From JAEXZL01 sp049943125 (GTDB lineage: Bacteria > Bacillota > Clostridia > Clostridiales > Clostridiaceae): a DNA stretch of 64,000 nt. Positions 1 through 9,178 of this stretch are shown here, in pieces (the first letter of the stretch is position 1; every line of letters begins with the position of its first letter). A program made the position numbers and the translations under genes. Below the pieces are notes generated by a model. That model made no database searches and was not told the origin of the DNA. It was given only the letters and a program-made list of their open reading frames with translations. The stretch is from assembly GCF_049943125.1 (NCBI RefSeq), contig NZ_CP188040.1, forward strand, positions 124,001 to 188,000. The letters run 5' to 3'.

Positions 1-587
1 ATAGTTATAAGACCTACTAGATTATTTTCATCATCCACCAGTGGAAGCTTTTCTATCTTATGCTTCTTTAATATTTCCTTAGCTTCCTCAATGGTAGTTC
101 CCACTGGAGCAGTGATGAGATTTTCAGAGGTCATAACATCTTTTATCTGCTTATTATAATCTGTTTCAAAGAGCATATCTCTGTTTGTAACAATACCTAC
201 TAGCTTTCCGTCCTCAGTAATAGGTACTCCAGATATCCTGTATTTTCTCATAAGATCCTCAGCATCCTTCAAGGGATGTTCTGGTGAAAGGGAAAAAGGA
301 TTAGTTATAACACCATTTTCCTGTCTCTTTACAGTGTCCACTTCTTGAGCCTGCTGCTCAATAGACATATTTTTATGTATAATTCCTATTCCACCTTCTC
401 TAGCCATGGCAATAGCCATCTTAGATTCCGTTACAGTATCCATACTGGCGCTCATGAAAGGAATATTAAGCTTTATAGTTTTTGTAAGATTAGTATTTAC
501 CATTACCTCTCTAGGTAATATTTCTGATTTGTTTGGTATTAAAAGAACATCATCAAAGGTATAGGCAGTTTTTAAAATGCAAGCCAT
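1..587 (-). CDS. guaB: IMP dehydrogenase, N-terminal part (cut by window edge)
   Basis: Inosine-5'-monophosphate dehydrogenase makes XMP from IMP with NAD+, the committed step to guanine nucleotides in the cytoplasm. About 195 codons are visible; the rest lies beyond position 1. The start MACILKTAYTFDDVLLIP is typical of the family, followed by MSASMDTVTE and AREGGIGIIHKNM of the barrel's first strands. Two CBS-type segments are then seen, around SPEHPLKDAEDLMRKYRISG and VGTTVEEAKEILKKHKIEKL. The ATG at 585-587 has a strong ribosome-binding site (GGAGGAGTGA, 591-600). A guanine riboswitch and terminator lie upstream, which supports both the identity and feedback control by guanine. The catalytic cysteine loop is outside the window. 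Confidence 0.96.
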   Translation of the reverse strand, partial: MACILKTAYTFDDVLLIPNKSEILPREVMVNTNLTKTIKLNIPFMSASMDTVTESKMAIAMAREGGIGIIHKNMSIEQQAQEVDTVKRQENGVITNPFSLSPEHPLKDAEDLMRKYRISGVPITEDGKLVGIVTNRDMLFETDYNKQIKDVMTSENLITAPVGTTIEEAKEILKKHKIEKLPLVDDENNLVGLIT

Positions 588-680
588 TATTTCACTCCTC
601 CAAAATTATAATTATTTCTGTTATCTTAAATAAACACTTATTTATTAATTATCAACTCAATAGAACCCTTATAAAAATAC

Positions 681-719
681 AAAAAGACAGCTAGTCACTA
701 TAAGCGAAACTAACTGCCT
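681..719 (-). terminator. Riboswitch-controlled intrinsic terminator before guaB
   Basis: On the minus strand a 10-bp stem (arms 709-718 and 686-695, two G-U pairs) is followed at once by TTTTTGT. It lies between the guanine aptamer and guaB, so it is the likely OFF expression platform: guanine binding should favour this hairpin and stop guaB transcription. Confidence 0.85.
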
Positions 720-746
720 TAAAAAATCCCAGACAAAATTAAGCTT

Positions 747-813
747 CACCCATAGTCGAAAATTAACGGTTTTCGGTAGAGACTCCCTGCCATATTCAGG
801 GGATATATGAGCG
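747..813 (-). promoter_or_regulatory. Guanine-sensing purine riboswitch aptamer
   Basis: Read on the minus strand, this segment has the purine riboswitch architecture. P1 pairs CGCTCATA with TATGGGTG. The conserved P2/P3 segments include ATATGGCAGGGAGTCTCTAC and ACCGAAAACCGTTAATTTTC. The J3/1 segment reads GACTATG, with C at the ligand-pairing position (C74 in xpt numbering), which specifies guanine or hypoxanthine rather than adenine. It sits about 160 nt upstream of guaB with a terminator between them. The class is established knowledge; the regulation of this copy is inferred. Confidence 0.93.
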
Positions 814-1032
814 TTATCTATTAAATTAAAGTTAATTATAATGGTTAACGGGAGACTTGTCAACAAAGGTCAGCAGGCAAATTAAAAGCCATGAAATTCT
901 TTCAATTTATTTTAATTAAACTCGTAATTTTATATTAAAAAATCTTACTTTTATCTTTCTTTAGTGAGGAATTTATTTTTCTTTGATAAATTAAACAAGT
1001 TATTTATAAATATAAAATATATATTAATGAAT

Positions 1033-1060
1033 AAAAAGAAAACACCAGACAAGCTGGTGT
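1033..1060 (-). terminator. Terminator after the vWA protein gene / pilus operon
   Basis: Minus-strand stem ACACCAG/CTGGTGT (1054-1060 with 1042-1048) with a 5-nt loop, followed by TTTTCTTTTTAT. It lies about 40 nt past the stop of the last gene of the pilus operon. Between it and the riboswitch (814-1032) the DNA is AT-rich; the guaB promoter must lie there, but I could not choose a convincing one. Confidence 0.8.
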
Positions 1061-1097
1061 AAGTAATAAACTAAATGATATTAATTAAAATATACAA

Positions 1098-3989
1098 TTA
1101 AAAAACATCTGGTAATGATACTGCCCTTATCTTGAAATCACTTCTTTTATTTGTCCCTTCTAAGGTAGCTGAACAATTTATATTGCCAGGGTGTTCCCCA
1201 GATAGCTTTGCACTAAAATTATAGTTTATAATATAATAATTATAGTTTGATCTATCGCCTTCACTAAGTTTAATTTTTAAATTAATTGTCTTATTATCAC
1301 CATAATCTATAACTATATTAGCTGGATTAATGTTCAGTCTTTGCAGCCTATTATCACTATCTACCTTGTAAACTACAATGTCCTTCTCTGTAATTTTAAT
1401 ATGATTTATTCCTGGATCCTTAGTGCTGTTAATAGTTATACTTAATGTAGTTTCTTCTCCAGAGTTTCGTACTAAGGCAGCTAATCTTGCTGAAGACACT
1501 TCTGCAATATCTACCTGTGAATTTTCATATAACAAATAACCTTCTCCTGACGGTTTTCCCTCTGTAGGATCATTTTGAAACAGTCCTTGCTTTAATATAA
1601 CATCATCAACTATAGAAACATTAAACGGACTGAATGATAAAGTTTTGCCCACATTTTCTATATCACTATAAGTAAATATTGCGTCTCCTGTAAGATTATA
1701 ATTCCCTAATGCCTTTCCTATTATTTCCAGGGCGGCATTAATTTCATTTGCTTCGTATTTTTTAGTGATATCGTTATATACGTAAATTAGGTCTGGAAAT
1801 TTTAATGTAGCTGTATTTTGATTGTTTGACAATAATAGCCCTTTTGGCAAATTTTCCGTAAGTTGTAGGTTCTTAATAATAAACTCAGACCTTACTTCAT
1901 TTGCAATATTCTTCATATTAGTAACTAAAGCTTCTGAACCTGCTGTTTTATTGTCAATGAATATTCCATTGGCATCATTAGCCATATCAGTAAATAACTT
2001 ATTATCAGCTTTTGCACCTAAAGTAATAAAATATGAATTTACCATTATAGTTTGGCCTCTAAGCCTTTGAGACATAGCCCTTGCATATTCTGTCGCCCTG
2101 GTTACAATAACATCATCATCATCGTCGTCATCTGATGTATTACCTAAAGAATAACCTACTTTCCCACCTTCACTGCTCTCATTATCTATGGTAGAATAGT
2201 GCTCGTTTTCCTCACCCACTTTATAGGTATAATAATCAGCTTCTCCGTTTCCTATAACTACAATGAATTTTTCTGAATTGCTTTGACTATTAACAGTTAA
2301 TAACCATAGTGATTTTCTAATAGCATCACCAATATTAGAACCACCCTTATTATCAACTTTTAGACTATCAATTTTTTGTTTTAATTTATCTTTTTGATTA
2401 CTGGTAACAAGGTATTCACTCCCATCTATAGGGATAGCAGTTGCACCAGAATTGAAGTTTACAATACCAATCTTCACATTAGAATCACCATTCATTTGAT
2501 TAATAAAGTTATTTGCAGCATTTTTTAATATACTGAGTTTTTTTTCCTGCTCCGAATTCGCCTTTACTCCCTGAAGATTTTCACTCATTGTACTAGAAGT
2601 ATCCAATACAAGAATTACTTCCTTTGGCTTTACAGCATATGTGGCATTTATAGCAGTAGGCTTTATATTATAATTCATAATAAAAGATTTGTTTATCCCA
2701 ACTTCCCTAGTAGTATTGTCTTTAATATTCCTTGTTAATTCAAATGACATATTAGGTGCCGTAACATTTATATTTAGCATTGGCATTGGCTTTGTTATTG
2801 TTGACTTTTTTAAATCCTTATAAGTAAAATTCCAGTTAGTTCCTGAAAATATATATGAACCACTCTTGCTAGGCTTAAAACTAAGAGAAATATCAAAAGT
2901 CTGTGCCTCATACTGCCTAGTTGATGAATTTAATGTATATTTGATATTAGGAATCTTAAAAGTATATTTATTTCCGTTTATTTCTACATTATTTAAGCTT
3001 CCTATATAGCTTAGGTTAGAAGGTATATTAAGATTGACCCTTATGTCCTCTGTAACATAGTCTGCTTTTATTTCATCAGCAATTTCATTATATATTGAAT
3101 TCAAAGCATCGGCATTCAAAGCTTCTTTATAAACCCCGCCAGACTTACCAGCTATTTTATTGAGATTATTCGAATTTACACCATTGCTAAAGCCAATAAG
3201 ATAATTTTTAAGGGATCTGTCTTTAATTTTTTGAGCCATCCGCTCACTATATTCTAACCCTTTCCTAGAGTTACCAATCGCATTAACTCTTTTATCTAAG
3301 GTATCGATATTTTCATAGTAACGTCTTATAGGAATTATTAAAAATACATATTCAATATAATAGCTATAATTTGTTGGTTCTCCATCTGTCATTAAAATAA
3401 TATACTTTTTAGCAGCTGTAGAATCCTTCATTATACTTAATGCTTTTCTTATACCATCACCTATATTTGTTCCACCATTATATTGTAAAGAGTTAATAAT
3501 AGTAGTGAGAGTCGAATTATTTGTATTACTATTAACTAATTCTTTCTTTATCTCGGCTCTGTAGTCATAAGTTACAATTGAAATATTAGTATTTCTATCA
3601 TCTTTAAATTTATTTATAAAATTAATTGCAGCATCCTTTAATGCTTGTAGCCTCGTTGTTGTTGTATGTGGATTTTCAATAGATGTTTGATTAATATTCT
3701 CTTTCATGCTCCCTGATGTATCAATAACCAAGACTATGTCTTTTGTGTTCTGAACATTAATGCTATCCTTAGGTATAGAACTTGGAGTAAAAGTATACTT
3801 TACAGTAAATTCTTCATTTACCCCAACATTTACCTGAGAATGACTTGGGGTAACTTGTAATTCAGGAGTAGGACTATCATCGATAGGAGTATCGGAGCTT
3901 GCCCTATCATTAAATACAAACAAGCCCGTAAGAATAATAACCACCATAAAAAAGCTTATTCGACTGAAGGTCTTATTTATTTTCTTCAA
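1098..3989 (-). CDS. Secreted protein with two von Willebrand A domains, last gene of the type IV pilus operon
   Basis: The 963-residue protein starts with a signal peptide (basic MKKINK, hydrophobic stretch to about residue 27). It then has two copies of a module made of a beta-rich segment plus a vWA domain. The first vWA has an intact MIDAS, DTSGSM (about residue 90). The second has DTSSTM (about 465), where the last MIDAS serine is threonine. Other vWA hallmarks are GGTNIGDGIRKAL and GGSNIGDAIRKSL. A run of seven Asp follows the second domain's strand region. No LPxTG or C-terminal membrane anchor is visible. Its place 14 bp after the minor pilins suggests a pilus-tip adhesin or tip complex partner, as for vWA proteins in other type IV pili. 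That role is inferred. The start is TTG, with AGGAGGTGA just upstream. Confidence 0.85.
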   Translation of the reverse strand: MKKINKTFSRISFFMVVIILTGLFVFNDRASSDTPIDDSPTPELQVTPSHSQVNVGVNEEFTVKYTFTPSSIPKDSINVQNTKDIVLVIDTSGSMKENINQTSIENPHTTTTRLQALKDAAINFINKFKDDRNTNISIVTYDYRAEIKKELVNSNTNNSTLTTIINSLQYNGGTNIGDGIRKALSIMKDSTAAKKYIILMTDGEPTNYSYYIEYVFLIIPIRRYYENIDTLDKRVNAIGNSRKGLEYSERMAQKIKDRSLKNYLIGFSNGVNSNNLNKIAGKSGGVYKEALNADALNSIYNEIADEIKADYVTEDIRVNLNIPSNLSYIGSLNNVEINGNKYTFKIPNIKYTLNSSTRQYEAQTFDISLSFKPSKSGSYIFSGTNWNFTYKDLKKSTITKPMPMLNINVTAPNMSFELTRNIKDNTTREVGINKSFIMNYNIKPTAINATYAVKPKEVILVLDTSSTMSENLQGVKANSEQEKKLSILKNAANNFINQMNGDSNVKIGIVNFNSGATAIPIDGSEYLVTSNQKDKLKQKIDSLKVDNKGGSNIGDAIRKSLWLLTVNSQSNSEKFIVVIGNGEADYYTYKVGEENEHYSTIDNESSEGGKVGYSLGNTSDDDDDDDVIVTRATEYARAMSQRLRGQTIMVNSYFITLGAKADNKLFTDMANDANGIFIDNKTAGSEALVTNMKNIANEVRSEFIIKNLQLTENLPKGLLLSNNQNTATLKFPDLIYVYNDITKKYEANEINAALEIIGKALGNYNLTGDAIFTYSDIENVGKTLSFSPFNVSIVDDVILKQGLFQNDPTEGKPSGEGYLLYENSQVDIAEVSSARLAALVRNSGEETTLSITINSTKDPGINHIKITEKDIVVYKVDSDNRLQRLNINPANIVIDYGDNKTINLKIKLSEGDRSNYNYYIINYNFSAKLSGEHPGNINCSATLEGTNKRSDFKIRAVSLPDVF

Positions 3990-4003
3990 ACTTTCACCTC
4001 CTA

Positions 4004-4531
4004 TTAATCTTTATTTCTAAAGTAAACATTATTATCGGTTTCGTATTTTATATCTTCTACACTTAATTTAACAATAATTCTTATAGCTGATGTTTTAGAA
4101 TAAGTATCTATACCATTTATAGGCTCTATTAGCACCTCTTGAATATGCGCCTTCACTGTCTTTTCTTCACTATTATTAAGATTTTTATAATACAATCCAT
4201 CGCTTTTTACTTCTAAAGTATTTTCTTCCATTTCACCATTTAGATATTTTATATAACTAATGCTTTTTTCTTCTATGCTTTCAGTTACATCTACATCATT
4301 TGTATCCTCAACAATAAGTATTTTGTTAGCCTCCATAAGCTTTTTAGAAATCAATTCATTAATCATTTGAGCATCATGCTGAAGCTGGGATTTTGATGAG
4401 GTTACATTAAGGCTTCGATAATTACTTAAAAAGAATGGTAAAACTATTAGCATTACTATAGACATAATCGCTAAAGCTAAAATTAGCTCTATCAGCGTAA
4501 AGCCTTTAACTTTATGGGTGATTTTAATCAT
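4004..4531 (-). CDS. Minor type IV pilin (PilW/PilU/PilJ-like prepilin)
   Basis: A 175-residue prepilin. The class III leader KGFTLIEL is cut after Gly by the prepilin peptidase and keeps Glu at +5; a hydrophobic helix (ILALAIMSIVMLIVLPFFL) follows. The rest is a small globular domain with no cysteine pair. The ATG at 4529-4531 is preferred over one 30 nt upstream because GAGGTGATAG lies directly before it. The upstream minor pilin gene stops at 4543, so the genes are nearly contiguous. Minor pilins of this kind prime pilus assembly with the PilV-like and PilX-like proteins encoded just upstream. Which minor pilin class it belongs to is a guess from gene order. Confidence 0.85.
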   Translation of the reverse strand: MIKITHKVKGFTLIELILALAIMSIVMLIVLPFFLSNYRSLNVTSSKSQLQHDAQMINELISKKLMEANKILIVEDTNDVDVTESIEEKSISYIKYLNGEMEENTLEVKSDGLYYKNLNNSEEKTVKAHIQEVLIEPINGIDTYSKTSAIRIIVKLSVEDIKYETDNNVYFRNKD

Positions 4532-4542
4532 TTCTATCACCT

Positions 4543-6549
4543 CTACTTCACTATCTTCCAATTATTTGTACTTATATAGTTACTTCTTAAGTTATTGCTC
4601 AAGTTTTCAGTATCTATACTTTTTATTATTTCTATTTGTTGATAATCAAAAGCTGTACCAGTAAATAGCTCCCCAAATATTTGTGGATTTTCTGCAATCC
4701 TTCGCTTCACATACTCTGAGTTATATTGCAATGCAACTTTAGCATTTCCTTCAACAGTTATACTTCCTCCAGCAATAATAGTTCCAGAAATCTCTATTCC
4801 GTTAGATATAACTATATCTCCTGGAGCTATTATTATTCCAGTGCCCTTACCATTTTTAATAGTAAGCTTATTATCTGAGCTTCCTCCTCCATACCCTGCT
4901 TCTATTCTTAAGGGGGTATTATCCTTGTGAATATATATTATTTCAGTTCCTTCATCACTATCCTTTATGTTGGATACTCTCGTCAACTTAGATAAATTGA
5001 TTTCTTGAGAAAAATTCTTTATAGAGTTAATTTTGGCTGTATATTCATCTTTCCTATTAACCCCAACTCCTGGAGAATAATTGTGTCCTTTAATGACCGG
5101 TTTTCCATCAATACCCTTAGTAATTATTATTCCTGTACTTACTGTATTCTCTGGAAGACTTATTCCCTCTAATTTTAATGCTGCTCTATTTTCTTCTAGC
5201 TGTGAATAAAGAATAAAGTACTCACTCTTCTCCTTTGCTATTAATTCTCTTTGATTACCATTTTTAAATCTAGCTACAAGCTGCAATGGACTAATATAAT
5301 CAAAAATAACATTATCTTCATTTAGAGAGTCAATCCCTACGTCTTGATCATTAGTAAGTCCTTTTGAATATGCTCTATAGTTACCCTTTACCGCAACGGA
5401 TTCACCAGTCTGATATTCTGGGTTACTTTTGATGTAAGCGGTGCCTAAAAACATAGCCTCTCCCTTAATATTTATTGATGAACCTTCCTTAAGCCCTATA
5501 TCTGGAGAGTTAATTATTATAGCACTTGAATTCTTACTCTTATCTTCAATTGTACTTTTATCTGTTACATCATTAAATCCAAAGTATCCCTTATCTACGT
5601 TTATAGTAGAACGTGAAGAATTTAAAACTAGATCATTATTAGCAAATACCTGACCTTTAATATTCACAAGAGAATTATTAGCAGAAGCTATTAAAGAAAG
5701 GCTACCAGTATATAAATTACTATTTCCATTAATCATATAAAGACTACTCTTATTATCTTTTAAAATTGTATCCTGTACTGTAATTATTTCTCCCCTTGTA
5801 TTTAAAGCAGCTGAGTTTCCTAGTATAAGTCCTTTTTCCTCTCCTGATACAGCTCCTCTAGTATAAATATCTCCATTAACTTCAGTGTTTCCATATATGT
5901 TAATATTTCCTTCCGCATAAAGAGCCTTAGTCCATATGCTTTTAACTGGTAAATTTACCTTCATACTTTCATAAGAATATGGATGTGAATATTTTGGTGT
6001 TGATAGTTTATAGTCAGCAGTAATAATCCTATCATTGATCTCTGATTGATTATTTTTAGTTATAAATTTTGATTGGAGCTTTATAATAAGATTACCTTGA
6101 TCGTTAAAGTGTATATTTTCAGTTTCAGTTATAATATTAACCTCAGGGGCATCTTTATCCCTACTTATAGGCATAAGTCCATCATTATTATTTCTTATAT
6201 CTATAATTTTTAATTTAAGCTCTTTCTGATAAGCAGATTGAAATATTTCATTCTGCTTTATTATAAGCTTATTACTCTTTTTTTCTTCTTCAGATAAATC
6301 TGGAAGTGCTGCTTCTACAGCCTCATTACCTTTATCTATAGAACTATCAACAATACTTCCTAAAACAGCAAGGGCTTCATCTAGCCCACTTTCTGTCTCG
6401 TATAGATTTTTTAGCCTTGCACTTTCATTAACTCTAGCTTTAAAATCTCCTAATATAAGTGAAAGCATTGAAGTAGCTACTATAATAAGTATAGACATAA
6501 TTACTAGTAGAGAAATTAATGATGAACCTCTTTTAGCCTTACTTCTCAT
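4543..6549 (-). CDS. Large PilX/PilK-like minor pilin
   Basis: A 668-residue protein with a short basic N-terminus (MRSKAKRG), then a pilin-like hydrophobic helix (SSLISLLVIMSILIIVATSM), and a long secreted region rich in beta repeats of the SGTIIAGGSITVEG type. The Glu normally found at +5 of prepilins is absent, as in PilX and the tip pseudopilin GspK. This fits a tip-located subunit. The ATG at 6547-6549 has AGGAGGAAG just upstream; the longer frame starting at 6657 overlaps the previous gene and has no good ribosome-binding site. It lies in the minor-pilin cluster between PilV-like and PilW-like genes. The position resembles the large PilK of the Clostridioides difficile pilus cluster. 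Confidence 0.8.
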   Translation of the reverse strand: MRSKAKRGSSLISLLVIMSILIIVATSMLSLILGDFKARVNESARLKNLYETESGLDEALAVLGSIVDSSIDKGNEAVEAALPDLSEEEKKSNKLIIKQNEIFQSAYQKELKLKIIDIRNNNDGLMPISRDKDAPEVNIITETENIHFNDQGNLIIKLQSKFITKNNQSEINDRIITADYKLSTPKYSHPYSYESMKVNLPVKSIWTKALYAEGNINIYGNTEVNGDIYTRGAVSGEEKGLILGNSAALNTRGEIITVQDTILKDNKSSLYMINGNSNLYTGSLSLIASANNSLVNIKGQVFANNDLVLNSSRSTINVDKGYFGFNDVTDKSTIEDKSKNSSAIIINSPDIGLKEGSSINIKGEAMFLGTAYIKSNPEYQTGESVAVKGNYRAYSKGLTNDQDVGIDSLNEDNVIFDYISPLQLVARFKNGNQRELIAKEKSEYFILYSQLEENRAALKLEGISLPENTVSTGIIITKGIDGKPVIKGHNYSPGVGVNRKDEYTAKINSIKNFSQEINLSKLTRVSNIKDSDEGTEIIYIHKDNTPLRIEAGYGGGSSDNKLTIKNGKGTGIIIAPGDIVISNGIEISGTIIAGGSITVEGNAKVALQYNSEYVKRRIAENPQIFGELFTGTAFDYQQIEIIKSIDTENLSNNLRSNYISTNNWKIVK

Positions 6550-6559
6550 ATACTTCCTC

Positions 6560-7408
6560 CTATCTAATTCCAGATTTATAATTGGAGATTTCATAGCTTT
6601 CACCCTTTTCATTTTCCACCTTAATAGATAAAGAATAAACTCTACTACTGTTATCAATCTGATTATTAGAAATAAAAAGGTTATGATAGCTTTTTATTAA
6701 TCCTCCAATATTTTCCAAGGATACTTGTGTATTTTCAGCACCACTTTTATAAATATAAAGCTTTAGTGCTTCCTGAAGTTTATTTTCCGCTTGAATTATA
6801 TAGGTACCTTCAACATTTTCTTCTATATCTATTCTGATTGACCTCTCCTTATTCTCTTGTGGAAAAGGTTTCTCTGACACCTCTATTACATCATTAAGCG
6901 AGGTGATAGATATAGTGTTATTTTCAATTGGTATAATATCACCACTTGACAGCTTCATATATCCTATATTATTTTCCTCATAAACATTAACAGATAAATC
7001 AAAATTAAATTCATCTTTTTCATCTACCTTATAATTATATTCTTCTACAGGCTTAATACTTCCATTTACTTTAAAACCTTCCTTATTTCCAGTAATAATA
7101 AAGCTATCAGTCTTTCCATCTATTTTTTCAATTTTGAAATCCTTAAAATTATAGTTAGCTAGTAATGGAATTTCTTCTGATGAGACTGCTTTAATTTCTT
7201 CCATAATTTCCTGTGCTATAAGCATAGCTTTTTGCTTATCCTCAGCTTTTCTATTAATATCTGCAGACTTCATAACCATACCAGCTATGGCAGCTGCCAG
7301 GATTGCAAAGATTGCTAAAGTTATTAAAACCTCTATTAAAGTTAAGCCTTTTTTTATCTTAGTTGTTTTGTTTTGAAATTTATTATTAATTCCTTTTAAC
7401 ATCCACAT
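6560..7408 (-). CDS. Minor type IV pilin (PilV-like prepilin)
   Basis: A prepilin of about 282 residues. The basic leader ends in KKGLTLIEV, cleaved after Gly with Glu at +5, followed by a hydrophobic helix (LITLAIFAILAAAIAGMVM). The C-terminal domain is mostly polar. Three in-frame ATGs lie close together (7417, 7408, 7402). An AGGAG at 7418-7422 is 9 nt from the middle one, which I chose. The start overlaps the end of the PilO-like gene by about 23 nt, suggesting translational coupling. It belongs to the minor pilin set that caps and primes the pilus; the PilV label rests on order and N-terminus only. Confidence 0.85.
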   Translation of the reverse strand: MWMLKGINNKFQNKTTKIKKGLTLIEVLITLAIFAILAAAIAGMVMKSADINRKAEDKQKAMLIAQEIMEEIKAVSSEEIPLLANYNFKDFKIEKIDGKTDSFIITGNKEGFKVNGSIKPVEEYNYKVDEKDEFNFDLSVNVYEENNIGYMKLSSGDIIPIENNTISITSLNDVIEVSEKPFPQENKERSIRIDIEENVEGTYIIQAENKLQEALKLYIYKSGAENTQVSLENIGGLIKSYHNLFISNNQIDNSSRVYSLSIKVENEKGESYEISNYKSGIR

Positions 7409-8612
7409 TACCACCATCTCCTGTAACAGTGAGTCTTGGGGTATCTATTGGGTCATTCTCCACATTCACTAACACACTCTTATCAGTCTTATTTATAATC
7501 TTCAAATTAGCTGCTGAGCTATCCTTATCTCCTGTTCTTTCTGAAGAATAAACATTAATTATAATGCTATTACTATTTGGTACAAATTTTATTCCCTCTC
7601 CATCATACTTAAGAGGATAGTTTCCTTGAGGTGTCTTATATTTATAATAATAAGCCCCTTCCTTCTCAGTAAAGACAATCTCTGCTTCAATTACCCCTTC
7701 GCTGTCATCATATACATAAGTAGCCTTTGCAGCATCTTTTGCTTTACCCAGCATAAAGGTAGGAAGATCGGAATCAATGCTCTTAAGACTAATGGCAAAG
7801 TCATAGCTCTCTTCCTTTTCTACAGCACTTTCTTCTATGGTATTTTTAAAGGCAGCTACAGCAGAACCAGTAAAAGGATTTTCTTTTCCATAGCTATTAT
7901 TAAAGGCCCATTCTCCATAGGAGTCATCCTCATCAGTAATCTTAGGGACAGCATAAAAATCTAAGGTAAGAGTACCTGCAACTTCTTCCTGAGTATTTTG
8001 GCTTAAGGATAAGCTGCTGATGAATATCCTCTTTGAATTGTTTTCTAAGAGCTGCATAAACCTAATATAATTATTATAGTTTCCATTGAAGGATAGATTA
8101 ACCTTGAGACTTTCAACAGAACCTCCCTCTAAAGAGGACCCATCTTCTTTTTCTTGTGTTTTTTCCAAGGTCTTATCCTCAGTATTATTAAGACCTTTAT
8201 ACTCCTCTGCAATAGGCTTTAAAACACTGGAAGAGGCTTCTTCTTGAGCCGTATCAGAGCCCTGTAAGCTTTCAAGGGTAGGCATAGCAAAGGTCATATT
8301 TCCAATGATTCCTGCTTCTCTAAGGAGTTTGTCCAGTTCTACAATTATATTGTTCTGTGATAAATATGGATAAAGTTTGTTTGTCTTTATTGATATTCTT
8401 TCTGAAGCTTCCTCAGCCTTTGTTTTAAGACTATCTAGTGAGGATATGCTCTTTTCAATGGTATTTAGCTTATCTGTAAGCTCAATCCTCTGGAGCTTTA
8501 ATTGCGATACCTCTTCCCTCTGCTTGATAAATATCAATTTATAATAGCCAAAAAATATAATTAAAACACCTAAAAATAATAGGAGGTTTTTTTCTCTTTT
8601 ACTGATCTTCAT
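7386..8612 (-). CDS. pilO: PilO-like type IV pilus alignment protein
   Basis: A 408-residue bitopic membrane protein: a short cytoplasmic N-terminus, one membrane helix (NLLLFLGVLIIFFGYY, about residues 9-24), a coiled coil (QREEVSQLKLQRIELTDKLN and onward), then an extracytoplasmic PilO-type fold with the segment SLKVNLSFNGNYNNYIRFMQ. PilO pairs with PilN and links the PilM/ATPase side to the pilus. The extra C-terminal region of about 170 residues is longer than in Gram-negative PilO (about 200 residues total) and I do not recognise it. The start overlaps the PilN stop by 14 nt, and its GGAGGGGGAGATAA lies inside pilN. Confidence 0.85.
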   Translation of the reverse strand: MKISKREKNLLLFLGVLIIFFGYYKLIFIKQREEVSQLKLQRIELTDKLNTIEKSISSLDSLKTKAEEASERISIKTNKLYPYLSQNNIIVELDKLLREAGIIGNMTFAMPTLESLQGSDTAQEEASSSVLKPIAEEYKGLNNTEDKTLEKTQEKEDGSSLEGGSVESLKVNLSFNGNYNNYIRFMQLLENNSKRIFISSLSLSQNTQEEVAGTLTLDFYAVPKITDEDDSYGEWAFNNSYGKENPFTGSAVAAFKNTIEESAVEKEESYDFAISLKSIDSDLPTFMLGKAKDAAKATYVYDDSEGVIEAEIVFTEKEGAYYYKYKTPQGNYPLKYDGEGIKFVPNSNSIIINVYSSERTGDKDSSAANLKIINKTDKSVLVNVENDPIDTPRLTVTGDGGNVDVKRN

Positions 8613-9165
8613 TTATCTCCCCCTCCTTTAAAACGCAGCTTATATTGAAGCTGTATTCCCCCTCAGCATTTTCAGTAATATTGCTTATAGAGGCTTCTTC
8701 CACAAAGGAACACTGTGATATATTATATAAGAATTCTGCAATGCTCACTCTATCAGAAGATACTCCGCTTATGCTTAAGCTTTCATTAGAAGCATTTATA
8801 TTTTGAAAATATACCTTTTGAGGAATGGTAGAGGATAGCTGAACTATAAATCTTGTATTTATTACATCTTTTTTATATATGGATGTATATATCCCCTGAA
8901 ACTTTTCCTCATATTCCTTTAATAGATTCTGCTTTGCTATTACCACTTCAGCTTCTTTATATCTCTCAATTCTTTCTGGATCCTCAAGTTTTACTTGAAG
9001 CTTATCTATGTCTTTGTTTAGATTCATAACGCTTATAGTATTCCATCCTAAGGTAGCTAAAATAAATAAAGCTAATAGAAGCAGAAGACCATATTTAAAT
9101 TTCTTGGTATTTTGCGATTCTTTTTCTTCTCCCAGATAGGGTTTAAAAAAGTTAAAATCCCTCAT
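8599..9165 (-). CDS. pilN: PilN-like type IV pilus assembly protein
   Basis: A 188-residue protein with a short N-terminal cytoplasmic segment beginning MRDFNFFKPYL (the PilM-binding NFF-type motif), a membrane helix (YGLLLLLALFILATLGW, about residues 25-41), a coiled coil, and a small PilN/GspL-like domain (VYFQNINASNESLSISGVS). PilN bridges cytoplasmic PilM and membrane PilO in the alignment complex. It lies 13 nt after pilM and overlaps pilO, in the usual M-N-O order. Length matches the family. Confidence 0.9.
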   Translation of the reverse strand: MRDFNFFKPYLGEEKESQNTKKFKYGLLLLLALFILATLGWNTISVMNLNKDIDKLQVKLEDPERIERYKEAEVVIAKQNLLKEYEEKFQGIYTSIYKKDVINTRFIVQLSSTIPQKVYFQNINASNESLSISGVSSDRVSIAEFLYNISQCSFVEEASISNITENAEGEYSFNISCVLKEGEINEDQ

Positions 9166-9178
9166 AGTTCTTCTCCTC

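Noticed and set aside
2107..2130. Trinucleotide Asp-codon tract in the vWA gene as a phase-variation switch
   Set aside because: The repeat is in units of three, so length changes would add or remove Asp without shifting frame.
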